64,000 nt of DNA from Alviniconcha marisindica. Taxonomy: Eukaryota; Mollusca; Gastropoda; Provannidae. The notes below the pieces were generated by a model. The model saw only the letters and a list, made by a program, of their open reading frames with translations. It was not told the origin of the DNA and did no database searches. Position numbers and translations under genes: made by a program. The stretch covers positions 407,001 to 471,000 of the forward strand of contig JABMCL010002919.1 in NCBI GenBank assembly GCA_018857735.1, read 5' to 3'. Below, in pieces: positions 21,233-33,385 of this stretch; position 1 is the first letter of the stretch; every line of letters starts with the position of its first letter.

Positions 21233-22007
21233 CCCCCAACCCCACACAGATCCCCAGCATCCCTCTGTAGACGTTAACAGAAAACAAAAAACAAAAGAAG
21301 AAGTAAATGCTTTCGTACTTTTGTTGAATGACGCGAGCTGTCATCGTGCTTGGGTAAAGGCCCGTAAAGCTGTTCTGTTTTCTGCACAATCGCCGTGTCA
21401 ATTTTAAAAACGTTCGCGTTTTCATTGGGACACGGGAGTTCAAACAGTGTCTGTGCTTGGGGAATCACCGAGCATCTTTACAAAATATTAGAATACAATA
21501 ACATCATGTATGAATAGGATGCTGCAAAATATTAGCTTGTGATTGCAAATCTTTTGATGATGGTAACCACCCAAGACTTAAGACGTAGGTGTTGTTGGCA
21601 ATCGGTTTTGGTGCGTTATTCGTGCAAGATCGCCAAGTTGAATATTTGCACACCAGCGCACCCACAAGCAATTCAAATTCAAGGATAAAGAGGCGCAAAC
21701 AAGTTAGTTATCGGATTTTATCGTCCTGTCAGCCACACAGGGTCACCCCAAGACGACCAAACTCTGCCGTTAAGGCAAATACACCCTTCAAAACTCTTCT
21801 CATGTTATATAAACCCTTTCTCAAGTGACTCAACAAAACCTATATCCCACGCAAACACAGAACACAGATACACTACTGTAAACATCAGACACAAATTTTC
21901 GAAGAGTTAGTTCCTTCAGTATTACCCCTGTTAAAAGAACACATAAGGCTAGGACGTGTTGGTATCTGACCATTCCGTCTAAAATATCGATACCAGATTA
22001 AAGGGGA

Positions 22008-22028
22008 GGGGGGGGGGGGGGGGGGGGA
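22008..22028. repeat. G homopolymer
   Basis: Run of about 18 G, with possible slippage or assembly uncertainty. Confidence 0.8.
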
Positions 22029-22440
22029 AGAAAAAGAGTGGGCAGAAACAATAACAAATTAAAAACAACAACAAACAACACACACACATTACAAAAATAA
22101 ATAGATAATGTCAAATACCAGTGTCATATAGCAGCAAGCTGCACATACCACCTATCAACTATTGTCTCCTAGTTGCTCAACAAGTTATATTTGGAGCCAT
22201 ACATAAAAGCCAAACTCTTAACGAAAAATATATGTGAGAATTTTCTTGAAAAAAATTGGGTATGTTTGGACCATTAGCAGAAAAATGACAAGACAGAAAG
22301 AGCAAGCGGACTAGGCAGAAAAACAAGAGAGGAGAGAGAAATGGGGGAATCAAATGACAGCCCCGAGATTTCAGACACGGGGAAGACATCAGACAGCCCC
22401 AGCCTCCTTTCGGGAAAAGCACCAACAAACGAGCCTTTCT

Positions 22441-22512
22441 GATCAGTCTGCCTGCAAACTTCCTCCAGCTGTTTCTTTGTGCCCTACCCCCAAATCCCCC
22501 CCCCCCCCCAGC
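22441..22512 (+). repeat. 70-bp dispersed direct repeat, copy 2
   Basis: Second copy of 21162-21232, 1279 bp away, also ending in a C homopolymer. Confidence 0.8.
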
Positions 22513-23012
22513 TTTCAAATTCTGTTATCTGCACGGGGCAGATTTTCAATAATTGTATTTTTGAGGATACGATAAAGTTTTCTTTAACTTTATTTTGAGA
22601 TAGAACAAAAGCAAGTGGGAGCGTTTGTCATGTTGTACCTCATAAGGTGCAAGTGATCATCGAAAAACCGGACTGAGCAGAATTAGTCATCACTTTGATG
22701 TTAGCATCAAAAGTGCGACAATCAGCAAGGCCACCAAAGTGAAAAGAAGAAGAAATTGGAAACTAACACTGCCATTAAAATTTTGAGCGTACAAAGTTTG
22801 TTTCACTCTTGTGTCATCTCAGAAAGTGAGTACATGCACAATAGTGACGGGCCGCTCACATCCATACGCTCAAGAAACGTACAAATCTCAATGGGGTCGT
22901 TCAGTACCTTGCACGTTCGTTTCACGTGTTCAAACATGTACCCGTATATTTCAGTTAAAAGTTGCATGGAACTTTCAACTTTAACAAAAGTCAAATCTAA
23001 CTTGTTTCTATA

Positions 23013-23062
23013 AATATGATGATGATCATCATGATATCATCATCATCATCGTCGTCGTCATT
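23013..23062. repeat. (GAT)n/(ATC)n palindromic simple repeat
   Basis: ATGATGATGATCATCATGAT is followed by ATCATCATCATCATCG, self-complementary around GATC. Confidence 0.7.
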
Positions 23063-23306
23063 TCTAAGTTTAATTTTTTGCTCTGACGACTGCCGACAAT
23101 ATGTGTCGTGAACGTGGGCATATATTGGCGTCGGCGTCAGTATATGCCCGGCGACAAAATATGCAACAACATCTGTTGTAGATCGTGGGGCCAGTGAACG
23201 TCATTTCAACACTCGGAACAACATTAAACCAACACAAGGGACCTTATATAATCCAAACAACACGGAAGGATTACGGGACATGGGCCACAGTAAGAGATTA
23301 ATATAA

Positions 23307-23307
<1 letters not shown>

Positions 23308-23341
<34 letters not shown>
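23308..23341. repeat. G homopolymer of about 34
   Basis: Longest uninterrupted G run in the window. Its length is unlikely to be exact in an assembly. Confidence 0.85.
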
Positions 23342-23343
<2 letters not shown>

Positions 23344-23463
23344 TTCTTTCTTATTTTTGTGTGGTTATCCCCATGCACGCTATGTATTTTGTTCGGATCT
23401 AAAAAACATTTTTTCCCTAGTTTCATGCTGTCAAGCCAGTGACGTTCCCCCCCGACCCCAGGG

Positions 23464-23690
23464 AGGGGGGTTAGTTCAGCTTAGAGCGCCAGTTTCGGGG
23501 TCGATAGGTTCGGGTTCGAGTGCGCAGGAGGGGCGGTTGAATTTTCTTCTAAAGGGGGTAAACTTTCTGTGCTCTTACTTTGGTATCCGTTCCACCCCCG
23601 TTTTACCGCAGTAGCACGTAAACGCCCCGTCATTCTCCCAAAAAGGTGAGGTGGCAGGTTACAGCAAAACACGCATACATCTTCTTTTCT
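23464..23690 (+). mobile_element. tRNA-derived SINE, family B (plus, 3'-truncated)
   Basis: GGTTAGTTCAGCTTAGAGCG (A box) and GGGTTCGAGTGC (B box) lead into TTGAATTTTCTTCTAAAGGG, GGTATCCGTTCCACCCCCGT, TTACCGCAGTAGCACGTAAA and GTGGCAGGTTACAGC, matching the minus-strand copy at 11706-12160. Confidence 0.75.
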
Positions 23691-24039
23691 TCTAAGTTAC
23701 TTTTGGGGGGTGACCAAAAAGGGAGAGGCACAGTTTGTGGCAAGCCGAAAAAAAAAGGGGGCAAATCCCCATGGGGGTTTTAAAAAGGTTGCACAGCACT
23801 ATTTAGAATCACAGCACAAAACGCAGGACCCCGCTATATAAAACCAACACCGTCATCATCATCATCGCTTTTCTTTGCCAGAACCTGATCTGAGAGAGAG
23901 ACTTTTTACGAGCTTTTTAATTAAAATTATTTTTTACAGCGAGTTGTAGCGGTTTTTGTCATTCGTTTTTTATTTATTTAGTGTGGGAATAGTTAGGCAG
24001 TAATATACAGGCAGTGGCTGCAAAACTTGGAACAAAAGA

Positions 24040-24110
24040 AAGACACACACACACACACACAACCCCAACACACACACACACACACACCCACAAAACCCCA
24101 CACACACCTC
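24040..24110. repeat. imperfect (AC)n microsatellite
   Basis: CACACA runs broken by CCCCA. Confidence 0.85.
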
Positions 24111-24517
24111 CTCCCTCTCTCTGTCTCTGTATATTCAGCTGCACCAACCTTTTTTTTCCGGTCTCCTGGAAAGGGGAGAAATTATTTTAAACTAGCAGAC
24201 GTACCTCGGCATTTCGTTGAAAAAGATTTTTTTATTTTTTTTATGGGATTGACTGACTGGCTGGTTTACTAGCTGCCTGAGTGACCCACTGACAAATGAT
24301 TAGTATTATACCAGTGAGCAAATGGGTGATAGTGAAACGAAGAAGCAATAAAGAGAAAGATAAGTCATGATAAGAATCAGTAGGAGTCTATTTAAAAAAA
24401 TAAAAAAAAAGAAGCAGAAGAAGAAGAAATCACATCATGAGTTCCCCAGATTAGCTACACCAACTTTTCGCCCCCGTTTCTCTCCCAACATTCGTTCCAG
24501 GCGTGAGGAACTGGTTG

Positions 24518-24600
24518 CCAACATGGCATTGCATCTCCATGCTTACTATGATTGACGACATGGCATTGCATACATCTCCATGCTTGTTATGTGAGTACCA
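24518..24600 (+). repeat. 39-bp tandem duplication
   Basis: ACATGGCATTGCAT and CTCCATGCTT occur twice, about 39 bp apart. Confidence 0.7.
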
Positions 24601-25039
24601 CCGAGGCATCCAATATGGGATAAGAATGTGCACTAATATGACTGGTTGTTAAGCCAGCGCCAACTCGTCCATCTGTGTCCACACAGAAGGGTCAGATTGT
24701 GTAGCGTTTTCTGGTGTCTTAAGAACCCTCATACACTACTAGCTGCAGGAGCCCACTGTCTGTCTTTACTCTGGCATCGTTTTTTTTTTTCTTTCCGTTT
24801 TTTCTCTCCTTTCCATTTTTACCGTGGCCCTTTTATGATAGCTTTTTCTGGTCTGTATCGATTGTCCGTTTGCTGCCGTTCTCGTAGACCTGTGCGTACG
24901 TTGCTGGCTTTTTTTCTTTCTTTTTCCCTTGCCTTTTTTTCGAATTGTCACTGGATCTGCGACGGCAAACACTCTTTGCGCGTTGTCTTGCCGTGACAAA
25001 CCAGCGCAAAAGATGTGCTCTTGTGCTAACTAAGCATGC

Positions 25040-25118
25040 GTGCATGCACGTGACTGTCTTCTCAAAGCTTTCTGGTGCTAGCCAAGCCCACGGATGATTT
25101 TTCTTCTTCCGGGATTCA
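25040..25118 (+). promoter_or_regulatory. possible alternative first exon
   Basis: A CACGTGAC E-box lies at about 25048, a CTTCCGGG (ETS-type) site at about 25106, and GATTCAG|GTAAAAG follows directly. The surroundings are CpG-rich. It could be an alternative promoter within the long 5' region of the SLC4 gene; the evidence is weak. Confidence 0.12.
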
Positions 25119-25331
25119 GGTAAAAGTTTTTGTTTTGTCAGTAACTTGATTGGACACTAGTTTACTTTTTACTTTTTGGTGTTGCGTTTGGCTTCTTCGA
25201 ATTAATGGGCAGCACGATTTTCTAAGTGCGCAAGCAATGAGTCACGAAGGGTGTTCTTTTTTGAGGGAGGTATTTTCATCAATTCTCCAAGATTAGATCG
25301 CAAGTGACTGGAAAGAATGAATCATTACAAA

Positions 25332-25333
<2 letters not shown>

Positions 25334-25362
<29 letters not shown>

Positions 25363-25390
25363 GGTGGTTGGGGATGGGGGTGGAGGGGTT
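25334..25390. repeat. (GT)n and G/T-rich stretch
   Basis: (GT)n followed by (GGGT)n. Confidence 0.85.
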
Positions 25391-26236
25391 CCCCTATTAC
25401 TGGTTTGCTGAAAAAGTTGTAGGATGGTTGACTGAAGCCAGACAAGCATATTAGATGAAGTGGCATCTGGGGACGGAAAAGGAAGTCAAGTCTCTGTCGC
25501 AGATCCACTTGTGACGCAAGAGAAAATGTATTGACGCGGCCGCGGCGTCTTGAAACGGGACGTCAGTAGCCTATCAGCTTTTCTCGATCATTGCAGATTC
25601 GGGTGCACTGATAATGCTGCCGAAGCCATGGAGCAGGAGTAATTTGGGCTACATTATGTGATGTGAACACGGTGGATCGTCTCTCTCTGTGCCACCCATG
25701 CTGTGTGTCTAGATATAATTATGTTTTGAGATGCGGTAGTTTCAGTTTCGTGTGTTTCATCTTTACTTTTGTTCCTGTTTCTGTTCTGAGGATGCAGAAA
25801 ACGTCACAGACTTCACGTTGCTGTAATGTTCCTGCCAATTGGCCACAGTTAATGCATTACTAGCTGGACACCAGTCAGATCCGCTCATAGGGGTTTCTCC
25901 ACATGGGCTGGGTCGGGGAACTGTTTATCATACTGTATGCTCTGAACCCCGGCCAGTAGAAGCTTAGCAGTGCCCTTTGGGCACCTGTCTGTAATCGATT
26001 CCATCACTCAGCCATCGGCAATAACGTTCTGTGGTTCTTGCCCAACAGAGTAAACGCTGTGAAGTTGCAGGGCTGTCAGTGATAACCCGCTTTGACTCTG
26101 AGGTATAAAATGCACTGTTTTTGGTTTAGTTACCTCGCAAAAGTGCTCCTGTATGCTTGGTCAGTACTAATGCAGTCATAATACATTTTCGGTAACACAT
26201 CAAGAGAATACTATCGCAGATGATTAGATTGCGTGC

Positions 26237-26361
<125 letters not shown>

Positions 26362-27032
26362 CTGCCCACCTGTCGTGACGACATGCAGACTGCGTCAGCA
26401 CCTTGAAGCCTCGCTTATTATATAACCATTAGTTTGAAACCTTCTGGAGCTATTCATTTACACTGCAGGTACACTTACCCAGTCCGCTACTAAAACTCAC
26501 GCTTGCCGCTTGGCTCCGGGTTTCTGTTTGGGGAACAGGCTGCCATATCCCTTGCAGAAGCACAAGTACAGTAAGTACAATAACTGGCTTTCCGTCAGCT
26601 GAATACATCACGTAATCGACCTCTCGAAACAGTCTTTGTTCTCTGCATACTAATCACTGCTGTGCAGGTATGTTTGACTGAGAGATGGAAGAAAAAGAAG
26701 GGGGGAAAAGAAAGAAGAAAAAAATCGTATATAATCGTGTTTGTAGAACATTTCCATCATGTTGTCTGTTTTCTTCCCGTCTGTTCTCCGAGCTGTCTTG
26801 TACCGCCCCCGCCTTTCCTTCCTTACCTTTGTTCCCTATTGTGTGCTTACGTGCGTGTAACCGGAGAAGCACACGATTGCCCGCATCCGCAGTGTGAGCC
26901 GTCTATTCCGGTAATGCCCCAAGGCACATACCAGAATTCGTGCAAGCATTAATACCGCATACGCAAGTGAATTGCAGCATGAAATAGTCCTCTGAGGGAG
27001 GTGGGGGTGGGGGTGAGCAATGGTAGGGGGTG

Positions 27033-27088
27033 GAGAGCGAGAGAGAGAGAGAGAGTACGGAAAGTTTATTTAGTAAGGCCATAGCCCT

Positions 27089-27154
<66 letters not shown>

Positions 27155-27184
27155 CGGAAATGTATTCAGAAAGGCCATAGCCCT

Positions 27185-27236
<52 letters not shown>
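27033..27236. repeat. (GA)n blocks alternating with a duplicated unique segment
   Basis: GAAAGGCCATAGCCCTATTTG or a close variant lies between (GA)n runs at about 27073-27092 and 27168-27190, so the (GA)n plus unique unit was duplicated. Confidence 0.8.
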
Positions 27237-27525
27237 ATATTTCATCTAATTTTGGGTCGATTGGTGTCAAGTGCGACAGGCCGCGCTATCATGAATCGGA
27301 ATGAATTCTTATGTAACATTCCTGTTCAACGTTGCATTGATGTGGATGTCGAACAGCAGACGGGGTACGCGTGTCAAGAAATCCTTACACTGAATCAGAC
27401 TTTTACTTTTGCATTCCGCGTTCCGCCCTGCCGTGACCTTTGCAGTCGACTGCATGGCCATTAAATAATCAAGCATGAAATAACTCTCTCTCACTCTCTG
27501 TCTTTCTCTGTCTCTCTCTCTCTAT

Positions 27526-27554
27526 TGATGAGTAAATTTTGTATTTACTCATCA
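27526..27554. repeat. perfect 12-bp hairpin
   Basis: TGATGAGTAAAT, a TTTGT loop, then ATTTACTCATCA. Confidence 0.8.
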
Positions 27555-27645
27555 GTAGTTTAGCAAGGACTAATTGTTAGGATTTTGACTGAACCTGAAC
27601 TACAATCCTAGGTAAAATAAAGTTTTGGAGTTCGAGTTCTATGTG

Positions 27646-27652
27646 CGTGTGT

Positions 27653-27711
<59 letters not shown>
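27646..27711. repeat. (GT)n microsatellite
   Basis: About 50 bp of (GT)n. Confidence 0.95.
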
Positions 27712-27713
<2 letters not shown>

Positions 27714-28059
27714 TTGAATGTCGGACATTGTGCAGTTTTTGCTTTTGAGGTATGTGTTTCATTGTTCGACCGAAACTTTAATGAAGTACTTAAAAACGAC
27801 GAGGACAACACAATGAAAAACAAAAACGTTGTTTTTGCGGACGTTGTTTACATGAGATCTTCGAACTTTGTGCGATTATCGCCCACTTATGGCTCTACCA
27901 TTACAACTTTGCACAGTACGACCTCTGTTGCACTCCAGTTATTCATACCAGGTCCAGCTGCTTCCAGGCAGTCCGATTATCTTCCGCTTCTGATTGTGTC
28001 TGTTACGGTTTTGTCGATTTAGACGCCTGTTGTTTTTAGATAGAACTAGAAGGCAGCTT

Positions 28060-28063
<4 letters not shown>

Positions 28064-28113
<50 letters not shown>

Positions 28114-28160
28114 GCACGCGCGCACGCACGCACGCATGAACGCGCGCCGCGCCGCGCGCG
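28064..28160. repeat. (AC)n passing into (GC)n
   Basis: (AC)n, then CGCG/CACG alternating sequence and GCGCGCCGCGCC. Confidence 0.9.
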
Positions 28161-28249
28161 GCAGTCCTCCCTACCTTTGTTTCCCACGAGCTTTTGAACA
28201 AGTGCACGTTACATGGATCTGTAGACAACAACTTTTGGCTCCCACAGCA

Positions 28250-28407
28250 TGATTGTAAATGTACACCACAAACGTTAACCTTCATTGTCTGGAAAAGAGC
28301 CAAGTGGGGGATTGTAACTGTAGTTAATGTCAAAGCTTCACGAGACACACGCACGCACGCACACATCTCAACTACGCTTTGTTTCGCCACCACTTGAACA
28401 ACAACAT

Positions 28408-28442
<35 letters not shown>

Positions 28443-28629
28443 CACACACACACACACACACACAGAAAAAGAAGAAAGATTGTACGTGTACACCACAAAC
28501 GTTAACCTTCATTGTCTGGAAAAGAGCCAAATGGGGGATTGTAACTGTAGTTAATGTCAAAGCTTCACGAGACACACGCACGCACGCACACACTCAACTA
28601 CGCGCACGCACTTTCGCACGCACACGCAC

Positions 28630-28701
<72 letters not shown>

Positions 28702-29056
28702 CTATCATAAATAAAAGCCGATTTTTTTATTTTATTTTTTAATCCTGATATAGTGATAGTGATAAGGTCTTTGATTGCACACTTTGGCTTTCTTTTTCGC
28801 TTTATGCCTTGTCAGTTCTTCTGTTCTATCACTTTCATTACTATTTCGTCGTCGAGTGTTTTAGAACTTTCCCCCCCCAAAAAAAAAAAGAGAAAAAAAG
28901 AAGAAAGATTGTACGTGTACACCACAAACGTTAACCTTCATTGTCTGGAAAAGAGCCAAATGGGGGATTGTAACTGTAGTTAATGTCAAAGCTTCACGAG
29001 ACACACGCACGCACGCACACACTCAACTACGCGCACGCACTTTCGCACGCACACGC

Positions 29057-29142
<86 letters not shown>

Positions 29143-29497
29143 GCTATCATAATAAAGCAACATTTTTTCTTCTTTTTCTAATCCTGATATAGTGATAGTG
29201 ATAAGGTCTTTGATTGCACACTTTGGCTTTCTTTTTCGCTTTATGCCTTGTCAGTTCTTCTGTTTTATCACTTTCATTACTATTTCATCGTCGAGTGTCT
29301 TTAGAACTTTTTTTTAAACGTGCCCAAAAAAAAAAAAATTGTACGTGTACACCACAAACGTTAACCTTCATTGTCTGGAAAAGAGCCAAATGGCGGATTG
29401 TAACTGTAGTTAATGTCAAAGCTTCACGAGACACACGCACGCACGCACACACTCAACTACGCTGCACGCACTTTCGCACGCACACACACACACACAC

Positions 29498-29574
<77 letters not shown>

Positions 29575-29757
29575 GCTATCATAAACAAAAGCTGATTTTT
29601 TTATTTTTAATCCTGATACAGTGATATTGATAAGGTCTTTGATTGCACACTTTGGCTTTCCTTTTCGCTTTATGCCTTGTCAGTTCTTCTGCTCTATCAC
29701 TTTCATTACTATTTCATCGTCGAGTGTCTTTAGAACTTTTTTTTAAACGTGCCCCCC
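28250..29757 (+). repeat. 430-bp satellite-like tandem array with embedded (AC)n
   Basis: GTACGTGTACACCACAAACG starts units at 28481, 28910 and 29340 (spacing 429-430 bp); a shortened unit starts at about 28253. Each unit has TTCATTGTCTGGAAAAGAGC, a GTTAATGTCAAAGCTTCACG segment, a 60-90 bp (AC)n run, GGCTATCATAA, a GATATAGTGATAGTGATAAG segment and CTTTGGCTTTC, then a homopolymer. The repeated short frames in it are the array translated. Confidence 0.85.
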
Positions 29758-30473
29758 CACACCAAACACACACAAAAACAAAACAACAACAACACCGTTT
29801 TTGTTCTTTTGAAAGTGAGTGGCGCGAATGTGAAATATTTGGCTTTTCTATTGGAGATGGGGGTGTTGGGGCTTCTCAAGTGTTTCACTGAGCGGCATTG
29901 TTTGCACGTTTTGAGTGTTTGTGACGATAAAAGAGGTCACGTAGACGCTGCAGACCCAACCCAAAAGTAATAATTACGCTCCCCGGGTGGACACGCCCGA
30001 GTTGACTGAATCATTTCGTCTACAACTTGGGATGACACGAACTTATCCTTAGCTCTGTTCCTTTCACTTCAGGATGGTGTCTGCGCACTCGGGAGGGTCA
30101 GTGTGCGCTCCAGTCTGTCTTTAAGAAGTTTGCACAATGTAGCCCTTTAAAAGAGTCCCAGTGCTGGTCAGATTAAATGTGGTCCTGTCTCATACTTTCA
30201 AGGCCAGATCGTCGACCGCTTTCTTCTTTCTACGCCCCCCTTTCTCCAAGCTTTCGATTGTTTTTTTCGGCTTTGTACCCGGTCCGCAAGCAATGTTTCA
30301 AGCTCCTCAACATTGAGGTCCAAATAAGTTTGACGCAAGCCACTTGTTTGTGGCGGTAAACGGTATGCATGACTGCTTCTGTTTCATCAGCCGCACTTTG
30401 ATACCACTGATCTGTGACACCCCCCACCACCACCCCCGTTTTTTTTAGGTCAGTGTTTGAGACCTTGTTTCGG

Positions 30474-30560
30474 CACGTTTTGTCACCACGATACGTTTTG
30501 TCACCAAGGTGAGAAAACGTGCAGCGATGCCTGCACGTTTTGTCACCAAAGGAGGGGTGA
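30474..30560 (+). repeat. ACGTTTTGTCACC motif cluster with hairpin
   Basis: ACGTTTTGTCACC occurs at about 30476, 30492 and 30536, with an inverted partner GGTGAGAAAACGTGCAG at 30509. The inverted pair around CGATGC forms a near-perfect 17-bp stem. Confidence 0.65.
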
Positions 30561-30919
30561 CAAATCGTGTAGTCATTGCACCTTTTGAACTTGGATATCA
30601 GTACGCGCGTAATGAATGGTATGAAAAAAAAAAAGAACAACGAAGCAATGTACAGGGATTAAAATGTTCAGCACCAGTGGTGTGCAAGTCGTTGAACTTC
30701 GGAAGCAGTAAATCAGACTCTTCTCCGCCGAATGCTTCACAGTTCTTTTAAAAACTTGATGAATCCCCAAGATAATAAACAAATGACACTGCTTTGACCT
30801 ACTTTGCTTCGCGACTATGTCAGTGATGTTGTGTGACGATCAAGTGCCGCTCCCTCTTTCGAGTTAAATAGCAGACATTTGAAACAAAGACGACAGCCAA
30901 CATTTTGTGTTTCAACTTT

Positions 30920-31098
30920 GAATTGGCCAGCTTCAAATTAGGAGCCGAATTTTTTCTTCACTTTCAACGCCAGTGTGTGAATTGGCCAACTTCAAATTAG
31001 GAGCCGAATTTCTGCTTTACTTTCAACGCCAGTGTGTGAATTGGTCAACTTCAAATTAGGAGCCGAATTTCTCTGCTTTACTTTTCAACGCCAGTGTG
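30920..31098 (+). repeat. 59-bp tandem repeat, three units
   Basis: GAATTGGCCAACTTCAAATT, AGGAGCCGAATTT and TTTCAACGCCAGTGTGT start at 30920, 30979 and 31038. Confidence 0.85.
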
Positions 31099-31575
31099 CA
31101 GCGCAAACTTCAAAGCCGACTCAGTGGAGTAACCTCTTTTAATTGAAGACGAAATATCGGCGTTTTTTTTATTGTCGGTGGAAGGATCAAATCTCGTCGG
31201 AGTTACGGTTTTCAGAAGTTCGACCACGATGTCTGCATGGCCTGAGCATAGCTGGGAAAATATTAATAATACCGACAACTTGTTAGGCGCATATTATGCT
31301 GTCAACTTCACTAGGCGCTGTGCAATGAAATATTCAGACAAATTCAGTCCACGTTTACGTTCAACCTCATCAGACTATACCAGTCATTCCGTCAGACATG
31401 TTTACAGGACATGCACAACAATCAGTGAATCAGTCCAGCCACACGATCACTCTTTCTCTATATAATCATGTTTGACACAACTCACAGAGCTACAGGCAGC
31501 AGTAGCCTTGTAGTCTACTCAAAGCAATACAGAATTTTAGTTTAACATTGACTAACATGTGGATATTAAAACAAT

Positions 31576-31878
<303 letters not shown>

Positions 31879-32223
31879 CTCTTTCCTACATACGCGCGCA
31901 CCCCACGTGTAACACCAACAGGCGAACGGGGTCGTAGCTTACGGCCCTGATCTCTTGCCTCACCAAGGTCAGATCTGCGCTGATACGACACGACGACACT
32001 GGCGGCAATCAGCCCTGGGGTGTACGTTGAGGTAAATAGGTCTGCAGGCAAGTCGTTGCAGTCATCCGGCCTAGCTCTAGCTTCCCCGGTATTTGTCCAA
32101 GTGTTCTTAGATTCTGTACACACACGCCCGCCCGCACGCACATCCACTCACGCACACAAGCACAGGCAACAGGCATAATGTACAAAACAGAAACCAGAAC
32201 GAATCGATAATTGATCTCGCACA

Positions 32224-32245
32224 CGCACGCGAGCGGACACACACA

Positions 32246-32288
<43 letters not shown>

Positions 32289-32291
32289 CAC

Positions 32292-32335
<44 letters not shown>

Positions 32336-32350
32336 AACACATGCGCGCGC
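32224..32350. repeat. (GCAC)n and (AC)n microsatellite
   Basis: (GCAC)n at 32247-32288, then (AC)n to about 32332. Confidence 0.9.
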
Positions 32351-32634
32351 GCGTTTAACTGACGAATTCAATAAGCAGTATAATTATTTAAGTAAGGTAA
32401 CAAGCAGACACGCACGTGCGCATGAAGAAGTGATTAATTAATTAATTGTCTTATTCTTAGGTAGGTAATAAACCAATAGACTGTGAATAAATTCGCTGCT
32501 AAGAGACACCTGGGGCACAGTCATGCAGATTTTTTGTTGAGGAAAGAGGACAAAAGCTGATCGAAATATGGTACACAGAACGAGAAGTAGTCTGACGTAC
32601 GTGAGCGCGCGCGTATGTGAGTGTGGTTTGTTTG

Positions 32635-32664
32635 TTTGTTTGTGTGTGTGTGTGTGTGTGTGTG

Positions 32665-32703
<39 letters not shown>
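32635..32703. repeat. (GT)n microsatellite
   Basis: (GTTT)n then (GT)n. Confidence 0.9.
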
Positions 32704-32704
<1 letters not shown>

Positions 32705-32823
32705 TCATCGGGACAGTGTGCATCGGGTTATCTTTAAAGTTCAGCTGCAAGTGTAATTCTTGTTTGCAGCTTTGCAAACATAGTCAGCTATTCATTCATA
32801 TTTTTGTTTGGAAGATTTTTTAG

Positions 32824-32941
32824 GTCGCCGCAACGTGCATTTGCATAACCAGGTGTTGTCTCGGAACAAAGAAACAGCGGTGAACGAAACGTACCATTTT
32901 AATCCAGGCGCCCCCGCCCCCCGATAACAATCAGTTCCGTG

Positions 32942-33006
<65 letters not shown>

Positions 33007-33320
33007 ATAGCGGGGAGACAGGGAGGTATGAGACAGGAATTCTATCCTGAAGTGTGAGGGGATGAAGGGGGCATCGGGTCGCCGCAGCGTGCATTTGCAT
33101 AACCAGGTGTTGTCTCGGAACAAAGAAACAGCGGCGAACAAAAAACGAACCATTTTAATCCCCCCTCCACCTCCCGCTCCCCACCCCGGACAACTCCATA
33201 TATATTACATGTAAAATAGTGGGGAGACGGGGAGGCATGAGACAGCAATCCTGTCCTGATATGTGAAGGAAAGGACGCCGACGGGGGATGAAGGGCGCAT
33301 GGGGAGAGACCCAGGTACCC
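32824..33320 (+). repeat. 254-bp tandem duplication
   Basis: GTCGCCGCAACGTGCATTTG and CATAACCAGGTGTTGTCTCG start at 32824 and 33078. Each copy ends with a (TA)n stretch, a GTGGGGAGACGGGGAGGCAT-like segment and a GATGAAGGGG segment. The (TA)n in copy one is 60 bp and in copy two nearly absent. Confidence 0.75.
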
Positions 33321-33327
33321 CCATGTG

Positions 33328-33385
33328 CTCCGGGGGGGTGGGGGGGGGTGGGGGGTGGGGGTGGGGGCGGGGGGGGGGGAGGACG
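33328..33385. repeat. G-rich tract
   Basis: GGGGGGTGGGGGTGGGGGCG-type sequence with several G runs, potentially G-quadruplex forming. Confidence 0.75.

Noticed and set aside
21589..21828. Possible reverse-transcriptase tail (FKTLLMLYKPFL)
   Set aside because: Lacks the W-N-S-L motif and any second supporting feature.
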